A DNA stretch of 33,474 nt from Deltaproteobacteria bacterium (GTDB lineage Bacteria > Myxococcota > B64-G9), in the NCBI GenBank assembly GCA_019307065.1, contig JAFDKH010000031.1, forward strand, positions 1-33,474. The letters are read 5' to 3'. Made by a program: the position numbers and the translations under genes. Shown piece by piece: positions 1 through 7,389 of this stretch (position 1 is its first letter; each line of letters starts with the position of its first letter). Under the pieces are notes generated by a model. It did not search any database. It was not told where the DNA came from and saw nothing but the letters and a program-made list of their open reading frames with translations.

Positions 1-15
1 ATACGACATTAGTAA

Positions 16-582
16 TTACTGGATAGTACAAGTAAAGATTTGCTGTGCGCCGTCGCTGCCGCCGGTGAAACTGAAACGTATATCCGGATCCCAGGCGATA
101 CTTACTCCCGGAAGAATTTTCCTATAGTCCTCACAAGTTTCCAGCGCAGCGGCAGACTGCACCTGGTAGTTGAGTCCGTCCGGACAGGTAAACTGTACTC
201 CGATGTTCTTGAGTTGCTCGGAATATGTTCCCAGTGAGGTTATCAGGATACGTTTGTCGTAGTTGGGTTCTGTGAAAGACATGCAGAAAGTGCCGTTTTT
301 CTTTATTTCGAAATCCCACAAATGTTCCTGGATGTTGTCAATATCAACAGGGTTATTGAAGGTTATCTCAGTGCCGTCGGTAAATGAGCAGCGTCTACCG
401 TCCAGGCTCAGAGTACCTTTGAATGTTTCGTCATGAGCACAAGTCTGGCAGGCCGCCAGGCTTTCTTTCCAGCAATTGTTGCCCTCGAACCACTCACAGC
501 CTATTTCGGTACCGATCAGTTCATCTCCACATCCGGCTGCAAAGATTGAAAGGAGTATAAAAATAGAGGCTTTTCTAAACAT
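16..582 (-). CDS. Small secreted lipoprotein, function unknown
   Basis: The product is 188 residues. The N-terminus MFRKASIFILLSIFAAGC is a type II signal peptide with the lipobox ending at Cys18, so the protein should be lipid-anchored in the cell envelope. The start at 582 is chosen because GAGGAG lies a few bases upstream; an upstream in-frame ATG at 618 would add 12 residues and spoil the signal peptide. The mature part has about eight further Cys (including a CxxC in the AACQTCAH stretch), suggesting disulfide bonds. I recognise no domain. It diverges from the double-receiver gene, with about 170 bases between the two starts. The lipoprotein call is firm; the function is unknown. Confidence 0.8.
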   Translation of the reverse strand: MFRKASIFILLSIFAAGCGDELIGTEIGCEWFEGNNCWKESLAACQTCAHDETFKGTLSLDGRRCSFTDGTEITFNNPVDIDNIQEHLWDFEIKKNGTFCMSFTEPNYDKRILITSLGTYSEQLKNIGVQFTCPDGLNYQVQSAAALETCEDYRKILPGVSIAWDPDIRFSFTGGSDGAQQIFTCTIQ

Positions 583-701
583 AAGTTCTCCTCGGACCCA
601 ATTGATTTGGCACTTCAAATGATCGACTGGCCCTTCATAGTTAACCTATCAAATGATGAGGTTATTTCAAAAGGCTGCCACCCAATAGACGCCAATAGGT
701 T

Positions 702-731
702 TTGACGCATCGCGTAAACCTTTCTTATTAT
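702..731 (+). promoter_or_regulatory. Candidate sigma-70 promoter for the double-receiver gene
   Basis: TTGACG at 702-707 and TATTAT at 726-731 are separated by 18 bases. Transcription would begin near 738, leaving a leader of about 14 bases that still contains the GGAG ahead of the ATG at 752. This fits the ATG start and argues against the TTG codon at 731 being the start. Inferred from motif match only. Confidence 0.5.
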
Positions 732-751
732 TGAAAATTGTGGAGCAGAAT

Positions 752-2011
752 ATGTTGTGCTACAGTCTGCGACACATCGTCGGCTACGATAGAGGCGTAT
801 CTGAATTGATGCAGAACGATAAAAAAATATCTGAGGTAAGTGACGATTGGGACCGCTGGCAGGTGACCAATCTGCTCCTTGCGGGAAGCATGTATGATGC
901 CCATATCTTCTTGGAAGCCGGGTTTCGAGCACCCGGAGTTTCATCTCCCGGCAAGCGCGACGACGGCCTGAGGTCGCTACCGGGCTGCTACATGGTGACA
1001 ACCGGGCAGCAGGCTCTTGAGCTGGTCGAGCGCGAGTCGCTCGATCTGTTGATCTGTGACCAGCAGCTGTCCGACATGAATGGTTTTGAGCTCTCTCGGC
1101 GGGCCAAGGCTATGCGGCCGGATCTTCCGGTCGTTCTGCTAAGCGGCAGCGAAGTTTTCGGGCGCAGTCAGGTGGCAATACCTCAGCGGTCTGACGTTGA
1201 TCGCATTTTTACCTGGTATGGTAATCCTGATTTGATCGAATCGATCCTTCAGCTGGTTGAAGATCACTATAATGCCGAGAATCATATTCTTGGCAAGAAT
1301 GTCCGTTGCATTTTGCTGATTGAAGATGAATCCAGTTTCTTCTCGCACTACCTGGTAATGATTCATCGTGAATTGCGAGCGAGGTCGTTAGCCCTGATCC
1401 CCGAGGATGCCCAGCCCTCAGAACGGGCCAGACGAATATGGCAGATGCCAAAATTACTATTGGCTGAAACATGCGAAGAATCTACCGACTTCGTCGACCG
1501 ATTTGGAAACAACATGATTGGAGTGATTTCCGATCTGCAGTTTCCCCACGCCGGCAAGATAAATCAGCGAGCCGGCTTGAAACTTGCCCTGGAGGTCAAA
1601 CACAGGATTCCACGGCTACCGGTAATTATTCAAACCCATCAGGCGGAGATGAAGGCCGAAATACACCAGGCCGGTGCTTTTTTTGTACTAAAAGATTCAG
1701 AAGGGCTGCTGCTCAAGATTCGGCAGATCTTGCTGGATTATTTCGGATTTGGAGATTTTATTTTCCGTTTGCCAGACGGCAGTGAAGTCGGACGAGCGCG
1801 TAATCTAAAAGAGCTAGTACGCGAAGTAAACCGGGTACCGCTCAAAAGCTTCTTGCATCATGGGAGAGCCAATCATTTTTCGACCTGGTTCTATCTGCAC
1901 GGGCTGTATGAGTTGGCTGAAATTCTCAGGCCGATTAATGGAAAAGGCGAGGATCTACGCGAGCGCATGCTGATGATTATTCGGCCTCATATCGATCAGC
2001 CGCGTCGCTGA
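752..2011 (+). CDS. Tandem receiver-domain protein related to PEP/pyruvate-binding two-component proteins, lacking the catalytic part
   Basis: The product is 419 residues, with the ATG preceded by GGAG at six bases. Two receiver (CheY-like) domains are visible. The first (about 38-172) has its likely phospho-acceptor Asp103 in LLICDQQLSDMNGFEL. The second (about 184-328) has EDE at 191-193, Asp261 in VISDLQFP and Lys314 in FVLKDS. Residues about 332-393 contain FGFGDFIFR, an RAR-NLKELVREV stretch and an HxxxNHFSTWF motif. From family knowledge this arrangement is the N-terminal half of large proteins that continue into a PPDK_N-type PEP/pyruvate-binding domain; here the reading frame ends about 25 residues after that motif. 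It could be a regulatory-only homologue or a partner of a separately encoded enzyme. No kinase gene is adjacent. Confidence 0.75.
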   Translation: MLCYSLRHIVGYDRGVSELMQNDKKISEVSDDWDRWQVTNLLLAGSMYDAHIFLEAGFRAPGVSSPGKRDDGLRSLPGCYMVTTGQQALELVERESLDLLICDQQLSDMNGFELSRRAKAMRPDLPVVLLSGSEVFGRSQVAIPQRSDVDRIFTWYGNPDLIESILQLVEDHYNAENHILGKNVRCILLIEDESSFFSHYLVMIHRELRARSLALIPEDAQPSERARRIWQMPKLLLAETCEESTDFVDRFGNNMIGVISDLQFPHAGKINQRAGLKLALEVKHRIPRLPVIIQTHQAEMKAEIHQAGAFFVLKDSEGLLLKIRQILLDYFGFGDFIFRLPDGSEVGRARNLKELVREVNRVPLKSFLHHGRANHFSTWFYLHGLYELAEILRPINGKGEDLRERMLMIIRPHIDQPRR

Positions 2012-2047
2012 CAACAAGCTGCTTACAATAGGTTTGAGTTCGCAGGC

Positions 2048-2287
2048 TTACTCGAGATCGATCACATTGCATGTGATCGTCCGGATAACACCTTCGATCA
2101 TCTGAATCTTCGAGTAACTGATCTTTCCGACTGCATTGACGTCTTCCGCTTCCACCAGCGCAATCAAATCATACTGTCCAGTGACTGCGTGAGCAGTCTT
2201 GACTCCGTCGGTGGAGGAAATTTTCTTAAGGATGCTCGGGACGGTTCCCGCGGCTCCTTCAATGAGGATGTACGCTCTTGCCGCCAT
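2048..2287 (-). CDS. Stand-alone Lrp/AsnC-type effector (RAM) domain protein
   Basis: The product is 79 residues, starting MAARAYILIEGAAG. It matches the ligand-binding C-terminal half of Lrp/AsnC regulators: an initial beta strand, the AVTGQYDLIALVEAED stretch and a closing strand ICTN-like before VIDLE. There is no helix-turn-helix. The ATG at 2287 is preceded by GGAGG at seven bases; the longer open frame to 2347 has no support. Such single-domain RAM proteins are known to oligomerise and bind amino acids or similar ligands. It is convergent with the double-receiver gene and diverges from the SurA-like gene 113 bases away. Its ligand and partner cannot be told from sequence. Confidence 0.85.
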   Translation of the reverse strand: MAARAYILIEGAAGTVPSILKKISSTDGVKTAHAVTGQYDLIALVEAEDVNAVGKISYSKIQMIEGVIRTITCNVIDLE

Positions 2288-2400
2288 ATCGTGCCTCCAG
2301 TTGAGTTGAGTTGAAGCCACCGTACTTTGGAGGTGGTCAAAAGGCAAGGTTTTTGTTGCGAGGATTGACTTTTCAGGTCGATGGGTGTCACCATTTCAAC

Positions 2401-3390
2401 ATGATCGGGCGTATGCCAATCCTGCTGGGGGGAGTGGTCGTAGTTCTATTCCTGACAGGCTGCACAGAAGAGGTTTCAGAAATACAGAGCAACTTGGCGA
2501 CAATTTCAAGCAAAAGTCAGATAGTTGCCAAAGTCAACGGTGTGTCGATCTACAAAGAGGAATTTGAAAACACTCTGCGGCACGCCCAGACAACTCGCAT
2601 GCGGCCGGATGGCAATTTGGAGGATACTGACAAGTCTACCTTGGGGCAAAAAATCTTGCAGAAGATGATCCAGGATGAACTCCTGGTGCAACACGCCCGG
2701 TCACAGAACATCTCGGTAACTCCGTCCGAGATCCAGCTGAAGTTCGAGCAGATCAAGATCCAGGGAGGTGGCGAGGCGGCCTTTATCGCCTTTTTGGAGC
2801 AGCGCGGTCTTGATCGGACAAGCGCGGCAACCAATCTTGAGCGCAACATGATTATTGAGCGCCTGACCGAAAAGATTCGGGCCGCTGAGTCTGTTTCTGA
2901 AAAGGAAATAACCACTTATTATGAATCTCATCCAGAAGAATTCCGCACAGAGGGAACCGTCCAGCTAGCCCATATTCTGTTCAAGAAAAATGAGATGAAC
3001 CCTGATCCGGTTGCCCGGGCTGAAAATCTGCGTAAGCGGATCATGGCCGGCCTGACTTTCGAAGAGGCGGCCAAGAAATACTCGGAAGATTCGGCGACTA
3101 GTCAGCTCGGTGGTGTTCTAGGGAAAATAAAAAAGGGAGAATTTCTTCCCCAAATCGAGAAGGCCGCCTTTGCCATTTCCGTAGGCGAGATATCCAAACC
3201 AGTCGAGAGCCCCCTGGGGATTCATTTACTGAGGATCAGCCAGCGTACAGATGGTAGTTTACAAGGAATTTCCGAAGCCAGCACCGTAATAGAAAAGAAA
3301 TTACTCGATTCCCGAGTCAGGATCAGAATACAGGAACTTGCCGACCAATTGGCTCGGGACGGAAGTGTCGAACTCAGCGGTTTGTTCTAG
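2401..3390 (+). CDS. SurA/PrsA-like peptidyl-prolyl isomerase lipoprotein
   Basis: The product is 329 residues. A signal peptide with lipobox LTGC puts the acylated Cys at residue 21. Residues about 40-160 form a SurA_N-like helical chaperone region (VNGVSIYKEEFE, LLVQHARSQNISVTPSEI). Residues about 195-290 are a parvulin-type rotamase domain, seen in VQLAHILFKK, the TFEEAAKKYSEDSATSQLGG stretch and ESPLGIHLLRI. The role would be folding of exported or outer-membrane proteins in the periplasm. The start at 2401 has only weak ribosome-binding sequence; Met at 2413 is a possible alternative that still leaves a signal peptide. Family assignment is firm; client proteins are unknown. Confidence 0.88.
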   Translation: MIGRMPILLGGVVVVLFLTGCTEEVSEIQSNLATISSKSQIVAKVNGVSIYKEEFENTLRHAQTTRMRPDGNLEDTDKSTLGQKILQKMIQDELLVQHARSQNISVTPSEIQLKFEQIKIQGGGEAAFIAFLEQRGLDRTSAATNLERNMIIERLTEKIRAAESVSEKEITTYYESHPEEFRTEGTVQLAHILFKKNEMNPDPVARAENLRKRIMAGLTFEEAAKKYSEDSATSQLGGVLGKIKKGEFLPQIEKAAFAISVGEISKPVESPLGIHLLRISQRTDGSLQGISEASTVIEKKLLDSRVRIRIQELADQLARDGSVELSGLF

Positions 3391-3406
3391 GAATATATCC
3401 TCTCGC

Positions 3407-3435
3407 TTGCCCTTTTCCCCTGGGTGCGATAAAAT
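3407..3435 (+). promoter_or_regulatory. Candidate promoter for the secreted cassette
   Basis: TTGCCC at 3407-3412 and TAAAAT at 3430-3435 are separated by 17 bases and lie about 50 bases before the start of the next gene. Motif match only. Confidence 0.4.
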
Positions 3436-3484
3436 CTCACTTTTAGCGTAAAGAACACTTACGATGTTATTTAAGGAGCATATG

Positions 3485-5545
3485 ATGAGAAGATTTTTTG
3501 CAGGTTGGTTGGTGGTTTTACTCGTTGGCGGACTGGTCTATTCTTGCGGCCAGAGTGAGCCGTTTGAAGAAATCGAAGATTACGGTAAGTTTGACCTGGT
3601 CAACGATTTTGATAAGGCCGACGGGCCGGGAGTCCGGGCGGTTCCGGTCTCGGCCGACGATAGTGACACAGCGGTCTGGGAAGTCGAGAACGATTGGGGT
3701 GACAAAGATACTTCCGAGGCAAGAAAGGCCGGGCTGGCCTGGAGCGCCAACAGCGGCCTGAACTGGAATGAGAAATATTCGGCCTGGATTGACGGCCTGG
3801 CCAAAGTCGATGGCTATTCGACTTCCTACAAGACATTCCAGATTGTCAACCCACAGGGTAAGACTATTACTGCGCCGGTACTTGAATGCGCTGAAGTTGC
3901 CTATTTTCTGAGGGCCACTTTTGCATCCTGGTATCACCTACCGTTTTACATGGAGGCCGTGGATTCTGCCGGCACGAGGATATTTTTTGGACACTTCGGC
4001 TGGCGGACCTCTTCGGGTCGCTACAAAAAATCAAACTTGTTTCGCAGTTGGTACAAAGACTATTCTGATGGCAACTATTCTGCCAGCAACTGGCCACAGG
4101 ATTCACGTCTGCGGGCTAAAAAACTCTACGGTTCCGACGATGATTATCAACCATTCATCGCCGATGACGCCCGAGCCGGAGCATATTTCGATGAGCTGTT
4201 CTTGAACAAACGCGTCGGTCACTTCTTGATTCTGTTTTTAAGCAATTTCGGCTCGATTCACTTGGCCGACTCGGGTAACACTTTCAATGTCAAGGCTGAG
4301 GTCGTTCGGCCAGGCGATGTTCTGCTCGAACGCTGGCAACGGCGCGGGATCGGCCACACTCTGGTGGTCAAGACGGTCCAGCCCGGCCAAATCCAGGGCA
4401 CCCTGATGGCCGAACTGGTGTCGGGTTCGATGCCGCGACGCCAACCGAAGTGGGAAGATCCGACTGCCTCAAAGCGCTATTTTACAATGGATGCCACCGG
4501 TGGCGAAGGTACCAACTACAGTGGTGACGAATATGCCAAGCTGGGCGGCGGGTTGAAACGCTGGCGGGTCGCCCGGGCGCAAGAAGGCTGGTACACCAAC
4601 ACCATGCTGCCTGAAGATGTCGCTAACTGGATTTCGAGTACCAACTATGAAGCAATAGCCGCCCGTCCGGGTATCTTCGAAGACTTGCTGGAAAAGCTTG
4701 ATCCCGAGGCCATGCGCGACGAACTGGTAAACATCATCAACGACAAGCGGCTCCACCTACGAGATCATCCGGCCAGTTGCTCGGCCCGAATCGGGCGCGA
4801 AGATGCTTTCAAGGATTTGTACGAACTATTGGACGAGCACTACAGCATGGACAAGCAAGAAGTCGACGAGGAGTATCGTGATCTCGAGGACTACATTTTT
4901 GCCGAACTGGTTTATACTGAATCCAAGACCTGCTGCTGGAACAGCACGACCCGCGGCATGTATGAAATAATCATGGACTACAACCAGAAGTATCTGGCCG
5001 AAGGAGAAAACTGTCGTCCGCCGGTAGTGTTCATGAATGATGGCGGCTACGGCACCTTCGCCGATCATGCCGCAGTTTTGGGCCGCGCGGATGAATGGGT
5101 AGACTGGTCTGAAGATGAATCCTGTCCCCAGCGAAACGTCGCCAGTGACACCGAGCTCGAGCATGCCTGGACCGATTATTGCACGATTTTCGGCTCCGGT
5201 TCGGGCGACTGCACGGACGACTTCGAGCCGAACAATATCCGCAGTGCTGCGGCCGAGTTGAGCGACGGAAATCATCAAGGTCTTAGCATTTGTTCCGGCG
5301 ACGACGACTGGTACGTGGTCCACCCCAATTCCGGAACATTAACTGTGTCGATTTATTTCACCCACGCCAACGGAGATCTGGACTTGAAGGCTACCGATGT
5401 CGATGGCAACCAACTGAGTATTTCACAGGGAACCGGCGACTCGGAATCAATCGAAGTGAGCGTCAATGGCGAAGACGTTTACATCCTTGCTTTTGGCTAC
5501 AGCGGAGCTACGGGCGACTATGATTTGAACATCACAATTCCTTGA
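3485..5545 (+). CDS. Large lipoprotein with possible papain-fold (amidase/transglutaminase-like) core and C-terminal PPC domain
   Basis: The product is 686 residues. MRRFFAGWLVVLLVGGLVYSC is a lipoprotein signal with Cys21. AAGGAG sits six bases before the ATG at 3485; an ATG at 3482 is adjacent. The middle contains a Cys in VLECAEVAYFLRATF followed by a His in a GDVLL...RRGIGHTLVV pattern. That spacing and style recall NlpC/P60 or transglutaminase-type cysteine hydrolases; this is inference, not a confident family hit. Residues about 580-686 (DDFEPNNIRSAA through GATGDYDLNITIP) form a bacterial pre-peptidase C-terminal (PPC) domain, typical of secreted enzymes. The next gene begins 12 bases downstream and is probably co-transcribed. 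Substrate unknown. Confidence 0.7.
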   Translation: MRRFFAGWLVVLLVGGLVYSCGQSEPFEEIEDYGKFDLVNDFDKADGPGVRAVPVSADDSDTAVWEVENDWGDKDTSEARKAGLAWSANSGLNWNEKYSAWIDGLAKVDGYSTSYKTFQIVNPQGKTITAPVLECAEVAYFLRATFASWYHLPFYMEAVDSAGTRIFFGHFGWRTSSGRYKKSNLFRSWYKDYSDGNYSASNWPQDSRLRAKKLYGSDDDYQPFIADDARAGAYFDELFLNKRVGHFLILFLSNFGSIHLADSGNTFNVKAEVVRPGDVLLERWQRRGIGHTLVVKTVQPGQIQGTLMAELVSGSMPRRQPKWEDPTASKRYFTMDATGGEGTNYSGDEYAKLGGGLKRWRVARAQEGWYTNTMLPEDVANWISSTNYEAIAARPGIFEDLLEKLDPEAMRDELVNIINDKRLHLRDHPASCSARIGREDAFKDLYELLDEHYSMDKQEVDEEYRDLEDYIFAELVYTESKTCCWNSTTRGMYEIIMDYNQKYLAEGENCRPPVVFMNDGGYGTFADHAAVLGRADEWVDWSEDESCPQRNVASDTELEHAWTDYCTIFGSGSGDCTDDFEPNNIRSAAAELSDGNHQGLSICSGDDDWYVVHPNSGTLTVSIYFTHANGDLDLKATDVDGNQLSISQGTGDSESIEVSVNGEDVYILAFGYSGATGDYDLNITIP

Positions 5546-5557
5546 TCGAGGTGAACC

Positions 5558-6898
5558 ATGTTGCGGGGTGTCTTGGTTTTAGTCCTGTTATTTCCGGCAG
5601 TTAGAGTCGCGGCCCAGTCGGTGAATGCTACCTGGAACCCGGTCACTGAAGATATCAACGATCAGCCTGAAAACATCAGCGGGTATCACATTTATTACGG
5701 CAACACTGATGGCGGGCCGTATGATCAGGGTTTTTCGACTGGTAATGTGACCCAGACCCAGGTCGATGATCTGACCAATGGCTTGACCTACTATTTTGTG
5801 GTTCAGGCTATCGACCAGGCCGGCAACCCGAGTACCGACTCTAATCAGGCCTCCTATGAAGTTCCTTTAGAAGACTGCAACGATTTGGCCGACAACGATT
5901 ATGATGGCCTGACCGATTGTCAGGATGTCGAGTGTTCCGACAACCCTGAGGTTTGTGACGGATTCGATAACGATTGCAATAACGACATCGACGATTTGAC
6001 CGGTCCCGACTGTCCGTTGCAAGTCGGCGTTTGTGCAGGTGCGACCCAGCCATGTGGCGGGGCGGCCGGCTGGCTGAATTGTAATGCTGCCAGCTACGGA
6101 AATGACTACGAAGCGAATGATGAGAGCACCTGTGACGGCCTGGACAACGATTGTGATGACTCGACTGATGAAAATATAGTCGGGCCAGCCTGCCCACTTC
6201 TGACCGGAGTATGTACCAATTCGCGTCAGCCCTGCAACGGTGCGGCCGGATTCGGTGAGTGCGACGCCAGTGTTTACGGCTCGGACTACGAGGCCGACGA
6301 AACCACCTGCGATGATCTGGATAATGACTGCGACGGAACTACCGATGAAGGTTGCCCGTGCACGCCCGATGATGTGCGCGCCTGTTCATCGGATGAAGGC
6401 GAATGTGTCGCCGGAACGCAGACCTGCGATCAAAACGGAGCTTGGGGTGAATGCAGCGGAGTGTTGCCGACAACTGAAGTATGTGACGGTCTGGACAATG
6501 ACTGCGATACATTCACAGATGATGATCTCACTGGACCAGACTGCGCCTTGCAAGAAGGCGTTTGTGCCGGGGCTGAGCAAGCATGTGCGGGTGCATCCGG
6601 TTGGCAAGCCTGTGACGCATCTTCATACGGTAACGACTACCAGACTGAAGAAACTGTCTGTGACTCTTTGGACAATGATTGTGACGGCCTGACTGACGAA
6701 GATGACGTCTGCGGGCAGGCGGACGGCGGCACCGATGGTGGAGTGGACGCCGGAACCGACGCCGGGTCCGGAAGCGACAACGGTTCCACCGACGACCTGC
6801 TGGTAAAGGGTGGTTGCGCCTGTTCTACTTCGGTTGACGGTTTGCCTTGGCCGTTGTTGTTGGTGATACCTTTCGTTCTTCGTCGTAGGCGGCGCTAG
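5558..6898 (+). CDS. Secreted FN3 + MopE-repeat protein with MYXO-CTERM-like sorting tail
   Basis: The product is 446 residues, with GAGGTG five bases before the ATG. A Sec signal peptide (about 1-19) is followed by a fibronectin type III domain (about 22-105, with SGYHIYYG and LTYYFVVQAIDQAGN). Five Cys/Asp-rich repeats of the form CDGLDNDCDxxTDE follow, the putative metal-binding motif of MopE-like surface proteins. Then comes a Gly/Asp-rich linker and a C-terminal GGCACS, a hydrophobic segment (PWPLLLVIPFVL) and RRRRR. The tail resembles MYXO-CTERM signals processed by myxosortase. It probably forms an operon with the lipoprotein upstream. Its stop overlaps the stop of the convergent reading frame by two bases. 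Likely surface-exposed; ligand unknown. Confidence 0.85.
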   Translation: MLRGVLVLVLLFPAVRVAAQSVNATWNPVTEDINDQPENISGYHIYYGNTDGGPYDQGFSTGNVTQTQVDDLTNGLTYYFVVQAIDQAGNPSTDSNQASYEVPLEDCNDLADNDYDGLTDCQDVECSDNPEVCDGFDNDCNNDIDDLTGPDCPLQVGVCAGATQPCGGAAGWLNCNAASYGNDYEANDESTCDGLDNDCDDSTDENIVGPACPLLTGVCTNSRQPCNGAAGFGECDASVYGSDYEADETTCDDLDNDCDGTTDEGCPCTPDDVRACSSDEGECVAGTQTCDQNGAWGECSGVLPTTEVCDGLDNDCDTFTDDDLTGPDCALQEGVCAGAEQACAGASGWQACDASSYGNDYQTEETVCDSLDNDCDGLTDEDDVCGQADGGTDGGVDAGTDAGSGSDNGSTDDLLVKGGCACSTSVDGLPWPLLLVIPFVLRRRRR

Positions 6899-7383
6899 GT
6901 TCCCTCTCTACTCAAGGAAATCACGATTTCTAAGTTGTCCTGGCGATCTACCTTATTGCAAAAATCTCTGAAAGCCGGGTAGTCAGGCACCGAAATACGT
7001 CCGCCCTTGACCACCAGCGACTTTTTGATTCTCAAAATATTGTTTTCCAGTTTGGCAGAGTAGGAAAAAGTGCTCAGCGGGGCATGCAACTCGACTTGTT
7101 TAGGTAAATTGACCGTAGACCCGCCTGGCAGTGAAAGTACTATCTCGGTTTGAGTGCGGGTATCATCGCCCAGCAATAGTGGTAATGAGCGGGTTGGCAA
7201 GGAAGTCAGGCCGCGACTCAAGCGGTAAGGGTAAAAACCTTCATGGATCACCAGTGCGTTGCCGCGCCGCCGGGCAAAGTTCGGTACTCTCAGTTGATAT
7301 TTCAACAACAGAGCTTGATCGGGTTCGTTGAGGTTCTCAATCTCGAAACTTTCCAGGATAGCTCCGCTGAAGTAATCGCCCAA
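6895..7383 (-). pseudogene. C-terminal fragment of the adjacent TPR/DUF3857 protein, separated by an in-frame TAA
   Basis: This 162-codon open frame is in exactly the same frame as the 1110-residue gene ending at 7390. Reading through the TAA at 7390-7392 gives Ala-Gly-Leu and then GDYFSGAILESFEIENL without a shift. Its end (YPAFRDFCNKVDR...LEIVISL) parallels the end of the upstream paralogue (YSAFRTFLGQVDRFFDHRLVL), which shows it is the missing C-terminal domain. The only possible start is a TTG at 7383 without a good ribosome-binding site. Explanations are a nonsense mutation, a sequencing or assembly error, or readthrough. Confidence 0.8.
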
Positions 7384-7389
7384 ACCGGC

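Noticed and set aside
615-1001. Minus-strand frame upstream of and across the double-receiver gene
   Set aside because: It overlaps the divergent promoter and the receiver gene and has low-complexity Arg/Ser content with no ribosome-binding site.
4826-5323. Antisense open frame of 165 codons in the PPC-domain lipoprotein
   Set aside because: Fully inside a well-supported gene on the other strand, and its composition looks like reverse-read coding sequence.
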